NCBI GenBank assembly: GCA_963831535.1 | Contig: CAWHQP010000008.1 | Location: 310,001-374,000 of the forward strand | DNA: 64,000 bases | Origin: Bog-756 sp963831535 | GTDB lineage: Bacteria; Actinomycetota; Acidimicrobiia; Acidimicrobiales; RAAP-2 | Direction: 5' to 3' | Shown: piece by piece, positions 1-8,785 of the stretch | Layout of the letters: each line of letters starts with the position of its first letter | Position numbering within the stretch: position 1 is the first letter of the stretch | Made by a program: the position numbers and the translations under genes | Notes under the pieces: model-generated | What the model was told of the DNA's origin: nothing | What the model saw: only the letters and a program-made list of their open reading frames with translations | The model's database searches: none

Positions 1-337
1 CCGGGGCGAGAGAACAGGCCGCTGAAGCCAGGGCGAACCACGCCACGCCGACCATGAACACTCGCCGCCGTCCGAAGCGGTCGCCCAGCGACCCACCCAG
101 CAGGAGCAACGACGAGAGGGTCAGGGTGTACCCGGTGACCACCCACTGCAGGGTGCCCAGGGTGGCGTGGAAGTCCCGGCCGATCGTGGGTAGGGCGATG
201 CCGATGACCGTGGCGTCGATGGCGGCCATGCCCGACCCCAGGACCGTGGCAGCGATGACCCATCGACCGGCCGACGAACGGTACTCGAGACCCCCGACGA
301 CGTCACTCCCTTCGGTGGGGCCGGGCCCGGTGGTCAT
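1..337 (-). CDS. MFS drug-efflux transporter, DHA2 type (N-terminal part, cut by the window edge)
   Basis: The first 112 residues of a membrane transporter are visible; the rest lies beyond base 1. After a ~26-residue cytoplasmic start, TM1 contains SGMAAIDATVIGIALPTI, which matches antiporter-type motif D1 of the EmrB/QacA (DHA2, 14-TM) family. TM2 is followed by LGDRFGRRRVF, the MFS loop 2-3 motif A (GxxxDRxGRR). The predicted role is proton-driven export of a small hydrophobic compound; the substrate cannot be read from the sequence. The ATG at 337 diverges from the EAL-domain gene starting at 418, leaving only 80 bases for both promoters. Family is certain, substrate unknown. Confidence 0.85.
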   Translation of the reverse strand, partial: MTTGPGPTEGSDVVGGLEYRSSAGRWVIAATVLGSGMAAIDATVIGIALPTIGRDFHATLGTLQWVVTGYTLTLSSLLLLGGSLGDRFGRRRVFMVGVAWFALASAACSLAP

Positions 338-417
338 CACGATACGGTCCCACACCCTCGGCCCCGGGGTGCGATTCGCCCGGTTCAGCCCCGGCCCGAA
401 CGTGCCGATGAAGGGGG

Positions 418-2523
418 ATGGGTTCGGGTTCCGGGCGCGAAGCCACCTGGCGGGGATGGGTGGACCGCGGGGGTGGCGCCAGCCATCCGGTCACCAGTAC
501 CCGACTCTCGTCGGCGGCCCGGCCCAAGAACCGCCTCTTCCCCAAGACCCGGTCGTGGTTCGCCCTTGACTCCCCCCTCGAGTTGTTGAGTCCGCTCTCG
601 GTGCTCCGGGTGCTGTTCGCTGCGGCCACCGTGGCGTGGCCGCTCATCGGGTTGACCGGAACCGCGGTACGGGTCACCGGGGTGGAGGTGGTCGGCGCAG
701 CCACGGCTGTCATCTGGGTGGCCCTCCTGTCGGTTCGGAAAGTGGACGTCCGGATGAGCAGCCTGCTGGTGGTGTGGTGGACGGTGGCCGTGGCCGTGCT
801 CGTCTGGTGCAGCCACGGGAACGGTCCGAGTGTGGCGTTCGCCCTGTTCCTCGCGCCGATGACGGTGTTCGCGGCCCTCTTTCTCGGAAGTCGTGCCGTG
901 ATGATGACCTTGGTGGGGACGGCCGCGGCTTTGGGGGTAGCGCTGGTGGCCTCCGACGGCGTGGGTGGGGCCGCCCTGGCGGCCGTGCTCGGTGTGCTGG
1001 CCCTGACCACGGCGCCGGCGGCGGTACTCATGCTCGGTCGCTCGGCTCGGCGCCACGACGCGTTCGATCCCGACACCGGTCTTCCCAACGGATTCGGACT
1101 GGCCCAGCAGCTGGCCGCCCGGGACCGCTCCGCGTTCGTGGTCGCTGCCGTGCTGCTGGAAGGCATCGGGAACGCCCGGGAGGCGCTCGGGTACCAGGTG
1201 GGCACCGAACTCCTGCGACGGGCGGTCGAAGACCTGGGTCAGGTGCTGCCCTCCGACTCGGTGATCGGCCGGGTCGACGGTGACGAACTGGTGGTGACCT
1301 TGGCGCTCGCTGCCGGTGCCGTGGAACCCGGGGAGGGATCGGTCGGTGCCCGCCCCACCGAGGTTCCGACCGCTGTCGTGCGGCGAGGCCGTGGCCTGGC
1401 CGACGACCTGGTACGGGCGATCGGTGCCGGCCGCTATCTGGTCGGCGACATCGAGGTGTCCGTGAGGGCCCATGTGGGACTGTCGACTGCTCCGTGGGAC
1501 GGTACGGACGTGGCCGAATTGGTTCGACGGGCCTCACTCAGCGCCCACCACGCCGCGTCTCGGGGCATTCCCGTTCTCTCATGGGACGGGAACCAGGGGG
1601 CGCTGACACCCGAGGATCTGGCCCTGCTCGGTGACCTCCGCCTGGCCGCCGAACGCGGCGAGCTCGTGCTCAACTACCAGCCCCAGGTCGTCCAGGCCGG
1701 CGGCCGGACGCGCTCGGTCGAAGCGCTGCTGCGGTGGACCAGCCCGGTTCATGGGGTTGTCTCCCCGGGTCGGTTCATTCCCCTGGCCGAGCGGACCGGG
1801 CTCATCGACCGGCTCACCTGGTGGGTGGTGGCCGAGGCTCTCGACGCCCAGGTCCGGTGGAGGGAGGCGGGACTCGAGCTGCCGGTGTCGGTGAATGTGT
1901 CGCCCAAGAGCCTCCAAGCACCGGATCTGGGGGTGTGGATCATGGACCAGCTGAGCATCCGGAACCTCCCCGCCTCATCCCTGACCGTTGAGGTCACCGA
2001 AACGGCCGTGGCCGACCCCGAGCAGGCCGCAGTAGTGCTCCGTCCCCTCTACGACCACGGTATCCGGATCTCGATCGATGACTTCGGTACCGGATTCACT
2101 TCCCTGGCCGCCCTGCCCACGCTGCCCCTGGACGAGCTCAAGGTGGACCAGTGTTTCGTCATGCGGTCGACCACGTCGCCGGCCGACCGGGCCATCGTCC
2201 GCACGGTGGCGGAACTCGGTCACCGGTTGGGTCTGGAGGTGGTGGCCGAAGGGGTGGAAACGGCGGACATCGCCGCACAACTGGGTGGCATGGGCATCGA
2301 TCTCCTCCAGGGATACCACTTCGCCAAGCCGCTGCCTGAGGACGACCTGCTCGCCTTCGTCCGCTCGACCGGCGGCGTGGATCCCGGGGGGGAAGCCGGC
2401 CAGGACCCGACCGCGGCCCCGATCCGGCGGCACGAGACACCGATACCCACCCGGATGATCACCCGGGCGCCGTCGGCACCCGAGGGCACGGACAGCCGAC
2501 CCGGTTCCCGTACCGCCAGGTAG
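418..2523 (+). CDS. Membrane-bound c-di-GMP phosphodiesterase candidate (degenerate GGDEF plus intact EAL)
   Basis: The protein has 701 residues. Residues ~60-205 hold about six hydrophobic segments (a membrane sensor region). A GGDEF domain follows at ~215-330, but its signature reads VDGDEL (~284-289) instead of GGDEF, so cyclase activity is doubtful; it may bind GTP or act structurally. The EAL domain (~400-650) keeps the catalytic set: VEALLRW (~434), NVSPKSL, EVTET, IDDFGTGF (~552), DELKVD, EGVET and QGYHFAKP. This predicts hydrolysis of cyclic di-GMP to pGpG at the inner face of the membrane. The ATG at 418 follows a GGGGG run; a later GTG near the first TM segment is possible. The last ~50 residues are low complexity. 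No partner gene is adjacent. Confidence 0.85.
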   Translation: MGSGSGREATWRGWVDRGGGASHPVTSTRLSSAARPKNRLFPKTRSWFALDSPLELLSPLSVLRVLFAAATVAWPLIGLTGTAVRVTGVEVVGAATAVIWVALLSVRKVDVRMSSLLVVWWTVAVAVLVWCSHGNGPSVAFALFLAPMTVFAALFLGSRAVMMTLVGTAAALGVALVASDGVGGAALAAVLGVLALTTAPAAVLMLGRSARRHDAFDPDTGLPNGFGLAQQLAARDRSAFVVAAVLLEGIGNAREALGYQVGTELLRRAVEDLGQVLPSDSVIGRVDGDELVVTLALAAGAVEPGEGSVGARPTEVPTAVVRRGRGLADDLVRAIGAGRYLVGDIEVSVRAHVGLSTAPWDGTDVAELVRRASLSAHHAASRGIPVLSWDGNQGALTPEDLALLGDLRLAAERGELVLNYQPQVVQAGGRTRSVEALLRWTSPVHGVVSPGRFIPLAERTGLIDRLTWWVVAEALDAQVRWREAGLELPVSVNVSPKSLQAPDLGVWIMDQLSIRNLPASSLTVEVTETAVADPEQAAVVLRPLYDHGIRISIDDFGTGFTSLAALPTLPLDELKVDQCFVMRSTTSPADRAIVRTVAELGHRLGLEVVAEGVETADIAAQLGGMGIDLLQGYHFAKPLPEDDLLAFVRSTGGVDPGGEAGQDPTAAPIRRHETPIPTRMITRAPSAPEGTDSRPGSRTAR

Positions 2524-2579
2524 TCGCTCGCAGGCGAGCCACTCGTGGCCTGCGGCCCGGTGGCCCACTCGGTGGCGGT

Positions 2580-3815
2580 TCAGGGACGTCGGGCGTCGGG
2601 CATCAGATCGCCGGTTCCCCACTGGCCGAGATCGTTCAGCTGGACATGGTCCCCGGTGGCTTCGACGATACGGTTTCCGCCTACGTACAGGGCCGTGTGG
2701 TACACGGTGGTCCAGTCGGTCGGACTGGTCCCCCAGAACACCAGGTCACCAGATTGGAGGTCGGACAGGGGAACCGCCGTACCGGCTGAGTGGTACTGGT
2801 CGTCGGACACCCGGGCGAACGTGATGCCCGAGGTATGGTCCCACGAGGCGAGGGCCAGCCCCGAGCAGTCGTAGCCGACGGGTCCGTTCCCACCCCAGAT
2901 GTAGGGCTTGCCCAACTGCTGAAAGGCGAACTGGACCGCCTGGTCCCCGGCCGTGACCGGAGCGAAGAGGAGGGCCTGGGTGGGTGGATTCGACGACGCG
3001 GCGTCCCCGAAGGCCGTGGCCGTGCCGTTCTGCTGCACCACCCAGTAGCCGTTCCCCGAGTGGGTGGGTACCAGCCGCTCGACGGGATCACCAGGATCAC
3101 TGGCCGTGGAGCCGTAGAAGGCGGCATCCCCGAAGGTGAACACGCCCCCGTCCGACGCCACCAGCCAGTACCCCTGGCCGTCGGGAGTGGCAGCCATGCC
3201 CACGATGGGACGGTTGAGGGCGATCGATCCGGTCGAGCCGTAGAAGGCGGCATCCCCGAAGGTGAACACGCCCCCGTCCGACGCCACCAGCCAGTACCCC
3301 TGGCCGTCGGGAGTGGCAGCCATGCCCACGATGGGACGGTTGAGGGCGATCGATCCGGTCGAGCCGTAGAAGGCGGCGTCCCCGAAGGTGAACACGCCCC
3401 CGTCCGAGGCCACCAGCCAGTACCCCTTGCCGTCAGTGGTAGGGGTGAGGCCGACGATGGGCCGGTTGAGGTGAAGGTTGCCGGTGGATCCGTAGAACGC
3501 GGCGTCCCCGTAGCTGAACACGCCCCCGTCCGAAGCCACCATCCAGTAACCCTGCTGGTTTCCGGTGGTCGCCAGACCCACCAGAGGCCGGTTGAGGGGC
3601 GCCCCGGGGGATCCGTAGGAGGAGACACCGAACCCATAGATCGAACCGGTCGGGGTGGCCAGCCAGAAGTTGTCGGAGGCCGGCGGTCCGGCGCTGTGGC
3701 CCGACGGAGCATCCGCTCCGGCTGGGCCCGCTTGTGCGGCCACGGACGGGGCCACGCCGAAACCCACCAGCCCGACCAGGCAGACGGCCAGCCGTGTACT
3801 CCATCGGTAGTTCAT
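2580..3815 (-). CDS. Secreted NlpC/P60 peptidoglycan hydrolase with tandem GYWLVASDGG repeats
   Basis: The product has 411 residues and acts outside the membrane. The first ~25 residues are a signal peptide (RLAVCLVGLVGFGVAPSVAAQA). Residues ~65-235 form four ~42-residue repeats of the pattern GYWLVASDGGVFTFGDAAFYGS, which resemble beta-propeller-like wall-binding repeats seen in Acidimicrobiia. The C-terminal NlpC/P60 domain (~290-410) has Cys~316 in YDCSGL and His~373 in VYHTALYVGG, the expected catalytic pair of a gamma-D-glutamyl endopeptidase. The start is placed at 3815 because a GAGGGG ribosome site precedes it and the signal peptide then sits at the N-terminus; the ORF is open 10 codons further upstream. 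The upstream neighbour on the same strand (SGNH hydrolase) is 135 bases away, so this is probably its own transcription unit. Confidence 0.88.
   Translation of the reverse strand: MNYRWSTRLAVCLVGLVGFGVAPSVAAQAGPAGADAPSGHSAGPPASDNFWLATPTGSIYGFGVSSYGSPGAPLNRPLVGLATTGNQQGYWMVASDGGVFSYGDAAFYGSTGNLHLNRPIVGLTPTTDGKGYWLVASDGGVFTFGDAAFYGSTGSIALNRPIVGMAATPDGQGYWLVASDGGVFTFGDAAFYGSTGSIALNRPIVGMAATPDGQGYWLVASDGGVFTFGDAAFYGSTASDPGDPVERLVPTHSGNGYWVVQQNGTATAFGDAASSNPPTQALLFAPVTAGDQAVQFAFQQLGKPYIWGGNGPVGYDCSGLALASWDHTSGITFARVSDDQYHSAGTAVPLSDLQSGDLVFWGTSPTDWTTVYHTALYVGGNRIVEATGDHVQLNDLGQWGTGDLMPDARRP
3115..3618 (-). repeat. 126-bp tandem coding repeat, four units
   Basis: Four units of 126 bp (42 codons) start at 3115, 3241, 3367 and 3493. 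The first two (3115-3240 and 3241-3366) are identical base for base; the other two have diverged at silent and some coding positions. The identity of neighbouring units points to recent duplication or gene conversion, so the repeat number may vary between strains or be collapsed in assemblies. Confidence 0.9.
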
Positions 3816-3864
3816 TTCGGTTTGCCCCTCAGCGACCGTCGGCACTGCCTGGACAGCGCGCTAA

Positions 3865-3889
3865 GTGACGATAATCTCACGTAGAGTGA
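3865..3889. promoter_or_regulatory. Overlapping GTGA/TCAC inverted repeats upstream of the NlpC/P60 gene
   Basis: GTGACGATAATCTCAC (3865-3880) and TCACGTAGAGTGA (3877-3889) form two overlapping dyads about 50 bases upstream of the NlpC/P60 start. The position and symmetry suit a regulator site. Cell-wall hydrolase genes in actinobacteria are often controlled through GTCAC-type boxes, but the spacing here does not match a box I can name, so the regulator is unknown. Confidence 0.25.
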
Positions 3890-3950
3890 CCTAACGCAAC
3901 CACGATCGGGCCCGGCGGGACAGGTTGAGGGGCGCCGGGGGAAGGTTCGG

Positions 3951-4862
3951 TCAGGTCCTGCGGTAGCGCGCCACCACCAGGGATCCGATGAAGTCGTAGC
4001 CCGTCGTGTGGGCGTGAATGTTTCCTTGGGTGCAGAAGTAGGTGAGTTGGCAGACCTCGGCTACCGCCACGGGCAGGTGTCCGTACGGCGCCACCTCCTC
4101 GGTCCGGGTGAGCGGCGTGTCGTCGCCGTGGGTTGCTGCGCCGTAGGGCGCCGACGTGACGTCCACGAAGCTGGATCCGGCCACCGAGTGGTAGGCGCCG
4201 CTCAGCGTCGGGTTGATCAGGGAGTCGAAGGCCAGGATGGAGGTCTTGGCCAGCGCCAGGTTGGCTGCCGAGGCCGGGTGGGCCGGGTAGACATACAGGC
4301 CGAGATCGACGTCGGGGTAGGTCAGCCCGATGATGGTGGCATGGGCGTCCGAGGCCTGGGCCAGTGCCGTCTTGAGCGAGCCCAGAAGGGACTTCAGGTT
4401 GGTGCCCATGGTGGGCATGGCCGCCTCGACGCAGGCGGCGGTCGAACAGCTGTCGAAGTCGTTCCCCCCGATGGAGATGGTGACCAGTTTGACCGCCTTG
4501 GGATGGGCGGCGATGAAGGCCAGCACCGCCTGCTCCTGGGTGATGCCGCTATAGGGAGCGGCGTCCTGCCCCGCAGGGTCGACGCAGCCGGACGATTGCA
4601 GGAGGGAGGTGGTGGTGGCTCCGCCGCAACCGAAGTTCTCGAGGTGGAGCGCCAGACGGTCGGCCACGTAGCCGGTGTAGCCGGTCGTGGCCCCCTTGCC
4701 CGGCTGGTATCCGATGGCGTACGAGTCACCCAGTGAGAGGTAGTACGGATGAGCGGTCGGTGCAGCCCCGGCCCACTCCGGCCCGGAGATCAGCCCCATG
4801 CCGGTGACGCAGAGAACGGCCGTCAGTGCGATGCGTGAGATCACGGTCCGTCGTCGGCGCAC
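3951..4862 (-). CDS. Secreted SGNH/GDSL hydrolase (lipase/esterase-like)
   Basis: The product has 303 residues with a signal peptide in the first ~35 (TVISRIALTAVLCVTGMGL, cleavage near AGA-AP). It has the four SGNH blocks: GDSY with nucleophile Ser~47, a Gly in the FGCGGATT region, SIGGNDF (~127-133, Asn of block III), and a C-terminal IHAHTTGYDF with catalytic His~284. This fold hydrolyses acyl or acetyl esters; the natural substrate could be a lipid or an acylated wall polymer and cannot be decided. The start is the GTG at 4862, preceded by AGGGG at 7-base spacing; the longer ORF upstream lacks coding character. The start region faces the divergent SDR gene at 5035. Confidence 0.85.
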   Translation of the reverse strand: MRRRRTVISRIALTAVLCVTGMGLISGPEWAGAAPTAHPYYLSLGDSYAIGYQPGKGATTGYTGYVADRLALHLENFGCGGATTTSLLQSSGCVDPAGQDAAPYSGITQEQAVLAFIAAHPKAVKLVTISIGGNDFDSCSTAACVEAAMPTMGTNLKSLLGSLKTALAQASDAHATIIGLTYPDVDLGLYVYPAHPASAANLALAKTSILAFDSLINPTLSGAYHSVAGSSFVDVTSAPYGAATHGDDTPLTRTEEVAPYGHLPVAVAEVCQLTYFCTQGNIHAHTTGYDFIGSLVVARYRRT

Positions 4863-5034
4863 GGTCAGTCCCCTGTCTGGTCGCGATGGGTGGGTGACAG
4901 TGCTACCACAGCAGCAGGTCGGACACCCACCGGCGACGTCACCGGCTTGGCCGCTCGCGCCTCCCGGCACCCGACCCCACGCCCTGCCAGACTCGGTGCC
5001 GTCGCGTGGCGCCAGGCACCCGAGGAGGGGAACC

Positions 5035-5877
5035 ATGCAGGAGTTCCGAGGAAAGACCGCTGTGGTGACCGGGGCCGGCAGCGGTATCGGAAGGGCCCTG
5101 GCCCTGGGATTCGCCGCCGAGGGGATGCACGTGGCCCTGGCCGACCTCGACCAGGATTCCCTGGCTGGCACGGCTGCCCTGGTCCGGGAGGTCGACGCCG
5201 CCGGTGTGGCCATGACTCAGGTGTGCGACGTGAGCCGGTCCGCCGATGTCGAGGCGTTGGCCGATGCCGTGTACGAACGGTGGGGCCAAGTCGACGTGGT
5301 GTGCAACAATGCCGGCGTCTTCGTGGGCGGCCTCATCTGGGACCGACCTACCCAGGACTTCGAATTCGTGCTGGGCGCCAACCTTTGGGGCATCCTGCAC
5401 GGGATCCGGGCCTTCGTGCCCCGGATGATCGCCCAGGACACGGATGGTCACGTCGTCAACACCGCCTCCGTGGCCGGTCTGCTCGGCGCTCCCTTCGAGT
5501 CCCCGTACGCCATTTCCAAGTTCGCCGCCTTCGCCGCCACCGAATCGCTGGCCCACGACCTCGCAGCAGTGGGCGCCAAGATCAAGGCGTCCGTGCTATG
5601 CCCGGGGATGGTCCGTACCAACATCCTCGACTCCGAGCTCCACCGACCGGACCGACTGGTCACCGAGACCACCGATGACCAGTTGGTCATCAGCGACTTC
5701 CTGGGCCAGGCGGTGGATCGGGGCATGGACCCAGCCAACGTGGCCGACCGGGTGGTCGCGGCCCTGCGGGCCGACCAATTCCTCATCCTGACCCACGACG
5801 CCTACCCGCAACTTCTCCGGGACCGGGTCGAGGCCCTGGTGGAGAGCCGGCTCCCGGCCGTTCCCGACTTTCCCTGA
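5035..5877 (+). CDS. SDR-family NAD(P)-dependent oxidoreductase
   Basis: A classical short-chain dehydrogenase of 280 residues. The cofactor motif TGAGSGIG is at residues 12-19, NNAG in the middle, and the catalytic triad is visible as Ser145 (TASVAG), Tyr158 and Lys162 (SPYAISK). ADLD after beta-2 has an acidic residue at the strand end, which usually favours NAD over NADP. The ATG at 5035 follows GAGGAGGGGAACC, a strong ribosome site; upstream in-frame codons are not needed. The substrate is unknown; SDRs of this 'LADLDQDSLAGTAA' type often act on hydroxyacyl or alcohol substrates. It is convergent with the next SDR, 22 bases apart. Confidence 0.9.
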   Translation: MQEFRGKTAVVTGAGSGIGRALALGFAAEGMHVALADLDQDSLAGTAALVREVDAAGVAMTQVCDVSRSADVEALADAVYERWGQVDVVCNNAGVFVGGLIWDRPTQDFEFVLGANLWGILHGIRAFVPRMIAQDTDGHVVNTASVAGLLGAPFESPYAISKFAAFAATESLAHDLAAVGAKIKASVLCPGMVRTNILDSELHRPDRLVTETTDDQLVISDFLGQAVDRGMDPANVADRVVAALRADQFLILTHDAYPQLLRDRVEALVESRLPAVPDFP

Positions 5878-5899
5878 GTTCAGCCGTTGGGGTACCCAG

Positions 5900-6709
5900 T
5901 CAGGCGGTCGTGGCAATCCCTCCGTCGACCGGAATGATCGTCCCGGTCACGTAGGCGCCTGCCCTCGAGGCCAGGAAGATGGTGACGCCGGCCATGTCGT
6001 CGGGCCGTCCGATTCGCTTGAGCGGCGCACCGGCGGCGATCTGTTCGCCGAATGCCTCGAGCGTGGCCGCCATCATCTTCGACTCGAACGGTCCCGGAGC
6101 TACCGCGTTGACCGTGATTGTCGGGGCCAACCGCTTGGCCAGATGGCGGGTCAGTTGGTGCACGGCCGCCTTGGACGCCGAGTAGGAGTAGGACTCCAGG
6201 ACCGGGACGTGGATGCCGTCGATGGAGCCGATGTTGATGACCCGGGCCGGATCCTCGAGGGAGGCACCCGCCTCGAGCAGGGGGAGGAGGAACTTGGTCG
6301 TGTGGAAGATGCCCTGGACATTGAGGTTCAGCACGCGGTCCCATGAGGCTGTGTCGTGGTCGACCAGGGGTGCGCCCCACGTGGCACCGGCGTTGTTGAC
6401 CAGCACGTCCACGACAGGGTGGTCCTCGGCGACCTGTTCGGCGAAGCGTCGGGCGCCGTCCTCGGTGGACAGGTCGGCGGTCAGCCCGGAGCACGTCCCG
6501 AACGCCGAGAGCTCGGATACCGCCGCCTGCACTGCTTCAGCCTTGCGCGAAGCGATCACCACGGAGGCTCCCGCGGCCACGAATCCCCCGGCGATCATGC
6601 GCCCGATACCCCGGGTGCCGCCGGTGACGACCACGGTCTTTCCGGCCACATCGAAGAGCCGGTCCGGAGGTGTGGGTGGCCGAGAGGACGCGTGATCAGG
6701 GGGACTCAT
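5900..6709 (-). CDS. SDR-family oxidoreductase, FabG/RhlG-like
   Basis: The product has 269 residues. TGGTRGIG occupies 29-36, followed by ASRK at the end of beta-2 (Arg/Lys there favours NADPH), NNAG, catalytic Ser in INIGS, and Tyr~174/Lys~178 in SYSYSASK. The C-terminal GTIIPVDGGI is the usual SDR ending. It most resembles 3-oxoacyl-ACP reductase homologues such as RhlG, and would reduce a keto group on an acyl or small substrate in the cytosol. Its ATG at 6709 lies 75 bases from the NmrA-like gene transcribed in the same direction, so the two may be co-transcribed. The exact substrate is not inferable. Confidence 0.9.
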   Translation of the reverse strand: MSPPDHASSRPPTPPDRLFDVAGKTVVVTGGTRGIGRMIAGGFVAAGASVVIASRKAEAVQAAVSELSAFGTCSGLTADLSTEDGARRFAEQVAEDHPVVDVLVNNAGATWGAPLVDHDTASWDRVLNLNVQGIFHTTKFLLPLLEAGASLEDPARVINIGSIDGIHVPVLESYSYSASKAAVHQLTRHLAKRLAPTITVNAVAPGPFESKMMAATLEAFGEQIAAGAPLKRIGRPDDMAGVTIFLASRAGAYVTGTIIPVDGGIATTA

Positions 6710-6784
6710 GCATCGTGACGGTAGTGCAACCGGGTCGTGGCGGTGGCGGAACCGACCGATCGGGCATCGTCGGCGGGTGACCCG

Positions 6785-7425
6785 TCAGTCGGCCAGGGTG
6801 ATGCGTTCGCGCCGGTGGACGCCGTGTTCGAGGCAGTCGACCACTCCGTCGGCGCCCTCCGCGTAGCCGATGTGGCTGGATCCGTCCTCGGAGAACAGCA
6901 TGAGACGGTGCCCGAGCTGGTAGTCACCTCGGTGCGGTCGTGAGCCGATCTCTTCGACGGGCGAGACGTACGTCCAGTCGAGGTCGTCGACGGTCCGGTA
7001 AGACTCGAGGGCCTCCCTCTGAGCGAGGGGGATGGGCCGGCAGAGCTCGGGATCTCCAGGTACGTCCACCGCCTGGACACCGTGAGCCACCACGAGGCTG
7101 CCGTCCCCGCCCACGACCAGTAGTCGGGACACGTCGGCCAGACGCAGGCCCACCACCAGGGCGTGGGCCGCGGCAAGAATGGGCTGTGCCTTCCCGGATC
7201 CGAACGCCGGTCCGATGGCCGAGATCACGCCCGGCGGCCACGGGCCACCTCGGACACACGGCCCGGGTCGGTCATATCGCCGGAGAGCAATTCCACACTC
7301 TCCGGAAGCGCACCCGTGGCCGTGCCCGAGCGGGTGACGCCGGTCACCTGGTGATCCCGGGCCACCAATTCCTCAACGATGGTCCGGCCGATCTTGCCCG
7401 TCGCGCCGAACACGACGACATCCAT
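6785..7425 (-). pseudogene. NmrA-like NAD(P)-binding protein split by a frameshift
   Basis: Two ORFs make one atypical-SDR/NmrA protein. The first (7425-7225) encodes MDVVVFGATGKIGRT with the Rossmann motif GATGKIG at residues 7-13 and stops after ~66 residues. The second (7228-6785) begins VISAIGPAFGSG, the strand that normally follows directly, and runs to a normal C-terminus. Adding one G in GCGTGATC (7225-7230) restores a single ~213-residue reading frame (RRAVISAIG). Alternatively the 4-base GTGA overlap could couple two half-proteins, but splitting a Rossmann domain there would be unusual. Family role: NAD(P)H sensing or epimerase-like reductase; substrate unknown. Confidence 0.75.
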
Positions 7426-7537
7426 GGAGTGCTCCCTTCAGGGTCTCCTCGCACAGGGCCGTCCGGGCCGACCCCGATCCGTGGCCGGCCCGGACGGCGG
7501 AGGTTGTTAGGGTTTCCTCGGACACGGGAGGACCACC

Positions 7538-8695
7538 ATGCATCTGGCACTGACCGACGAGCAGCAGGCTCTGCAGGACCACCTGCGCTCCTACTTCGCC
7601 GGCCTGGTCGAAGAGGGCCAACGTACTGACGACCCCGAGCCCTCCTATACCCGCGTCATCCGCCGGATGGGCCACGACGGCTGGCTGGGCCTGGGCTGGC
7701 CTCCGGAGTTCGGGGGACAGGGTCGGGGCCCCATCGACCAGATGATCTTCGTCGAGGAGTCTCACTGGGCGGGCGTGCCCCTCCCGCTCCTCACCCTCAA
7801 CAGCGTCGGCCCCACACTGATGACCCTGGGCACCGACGAGCAGAAGGAGCGGATCCTGCCCGGGATCCTTCGAGGCGAGGTCCACTTCTCCATCGGCTAC
7901 ACCGAGCCCACGGCAGGGACCGATCTGGCGTCGCTGCGTACCCGGGCCGTTCGGGACGGGGACGAGTACGTGATCACCGGCGAGAAGCTGTACACGAGCG
8001 CCATCCAGTACGCCGACTACGTGTGGTTGGCGGCCCGGACCGATCCGGACGCGGCCAAGCACAAGGGCCTCTCCGTGTTCATCGTCCCCACCGACGCGCC
8101 CGGCTTCCAGTGGACGCCGCTGCGCACCGTAGCCGGGGAGTTCACCAGCGCCACCTTCTACGACGAGGTCCGGGTACCGGCGGCCAATCTGGTGGGTGGG
8201 GAGAACCAGGGGTGGAAGTTGATCACCAACCAGCTCAACCACGAGCGGGTGGCCCTGTGTCCCGTGTCGGGGATCCTCCGGAGCATCGCCGATGTTGCCA
8301 CCTGGGCCCGGGAGGAGAAGTTGGCCGACGGGACCCGGGTCATCGATCGCCAGTGGGTCCAGATCCACCTGGCCCGGGTCCAGGCCCGGGCCGAACTGCT
8401 CAAGTTGCTCAACTGGAAGGTGGCATGGGCGGCCGACAAAGGTCTCAACCCCGCCGACGCCTCAGCCACGAAGGTGTTCGGAACCGAGTTCGCCTTGGAG
8501 GCGTACCGTCTGCTCCTCGAGATTGTGGGCCAGGCCGGCTATCTCCCCGAGGGATCGCCCGGTGCCGTGTTGGCCGGTCGACTCGAGCACCGGTCCCGGA
8601 GCGAGACGATCTTCACTTTCGGCGGTGGGACCAATGAGGTCCAGCGGGACATCATTGCCATGATCGGCCTGGGCATGCCCCGAGCTCCTCGCTAG
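7538..8695 (+). CDS. Acyl-CoA dehydrogenase (FadE-type flavoprotein)
   Basis: This 385-residue enzyme has the three acyl-CoA dehydrogenase parts: an N-terminal helical domain, the middle beta domain with GYTEPTAGTDLASL (FAD/substrate loop), and the C-terminal helical domain ending FGGGTNEVQRDIIAMIGLGMPR. It resembles actinobacterial FadE proteins that desaturate CoA thioesters of fatty acids, sterol side chains or ring fragments, using ETF as electron acceptor. The catalytic glutamate cannot be assigned with confidence by eye, so it could be one subunit of a heteromeric enzyme, as is common for mycobacterial sterol FadEs; no second fadE is next to it. The ATG at 7538 follows GGGAGGACCACC. Confidence 0.9.
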   Translation: MHLALTDEQQALQDHLRSYFAGLVEEGQRTDDPEPSYTRVIRRMGHDGWLGLGWPPEFGGQGRGPIDQMIFVEESHWAGVPLPLLTLNSVGPTLMTLGTDEQKERILPGILRGEVHFSIGYTEPTAGTDLASLRTRAVRDGDEYVITGEKLYTSAIQYADYVWLAARTDPDAAKHKGLSVFIVPTDAPGFQWTPLRTVAGEFTSATFYDEVRVPAANLVGGENQGWKLITNQLNHERVALCPVSGILRSIADVATWAREEKLADGTRVIDRQWVQIHLARVQARAELLKLLNWKVAWAADKGLNPADASATKVFGTEFALEAYRLLLEIVGQAGYLPEGSPGAVLAGRLEHRSRSETIFTFGGGTNEVQRDIIAMIGLGMPRAPR

Positions 8696-8785
8696 CCAGT
8701 CGACCACAGCCGGACCCGCCCCGGGCGGTCGCCCCCTAATCTGAGGGCGGTCGATCCGGAGCGCCCGGTGACCAAGGAGGCAGCA

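Noticed and set aside
303..1473. Long minus-strand ORFs opposite the EAL gene
   Set aside because: They are antisense shadows in high-GC DNA with Arg/His/Gly-rich translations and no family motifs.
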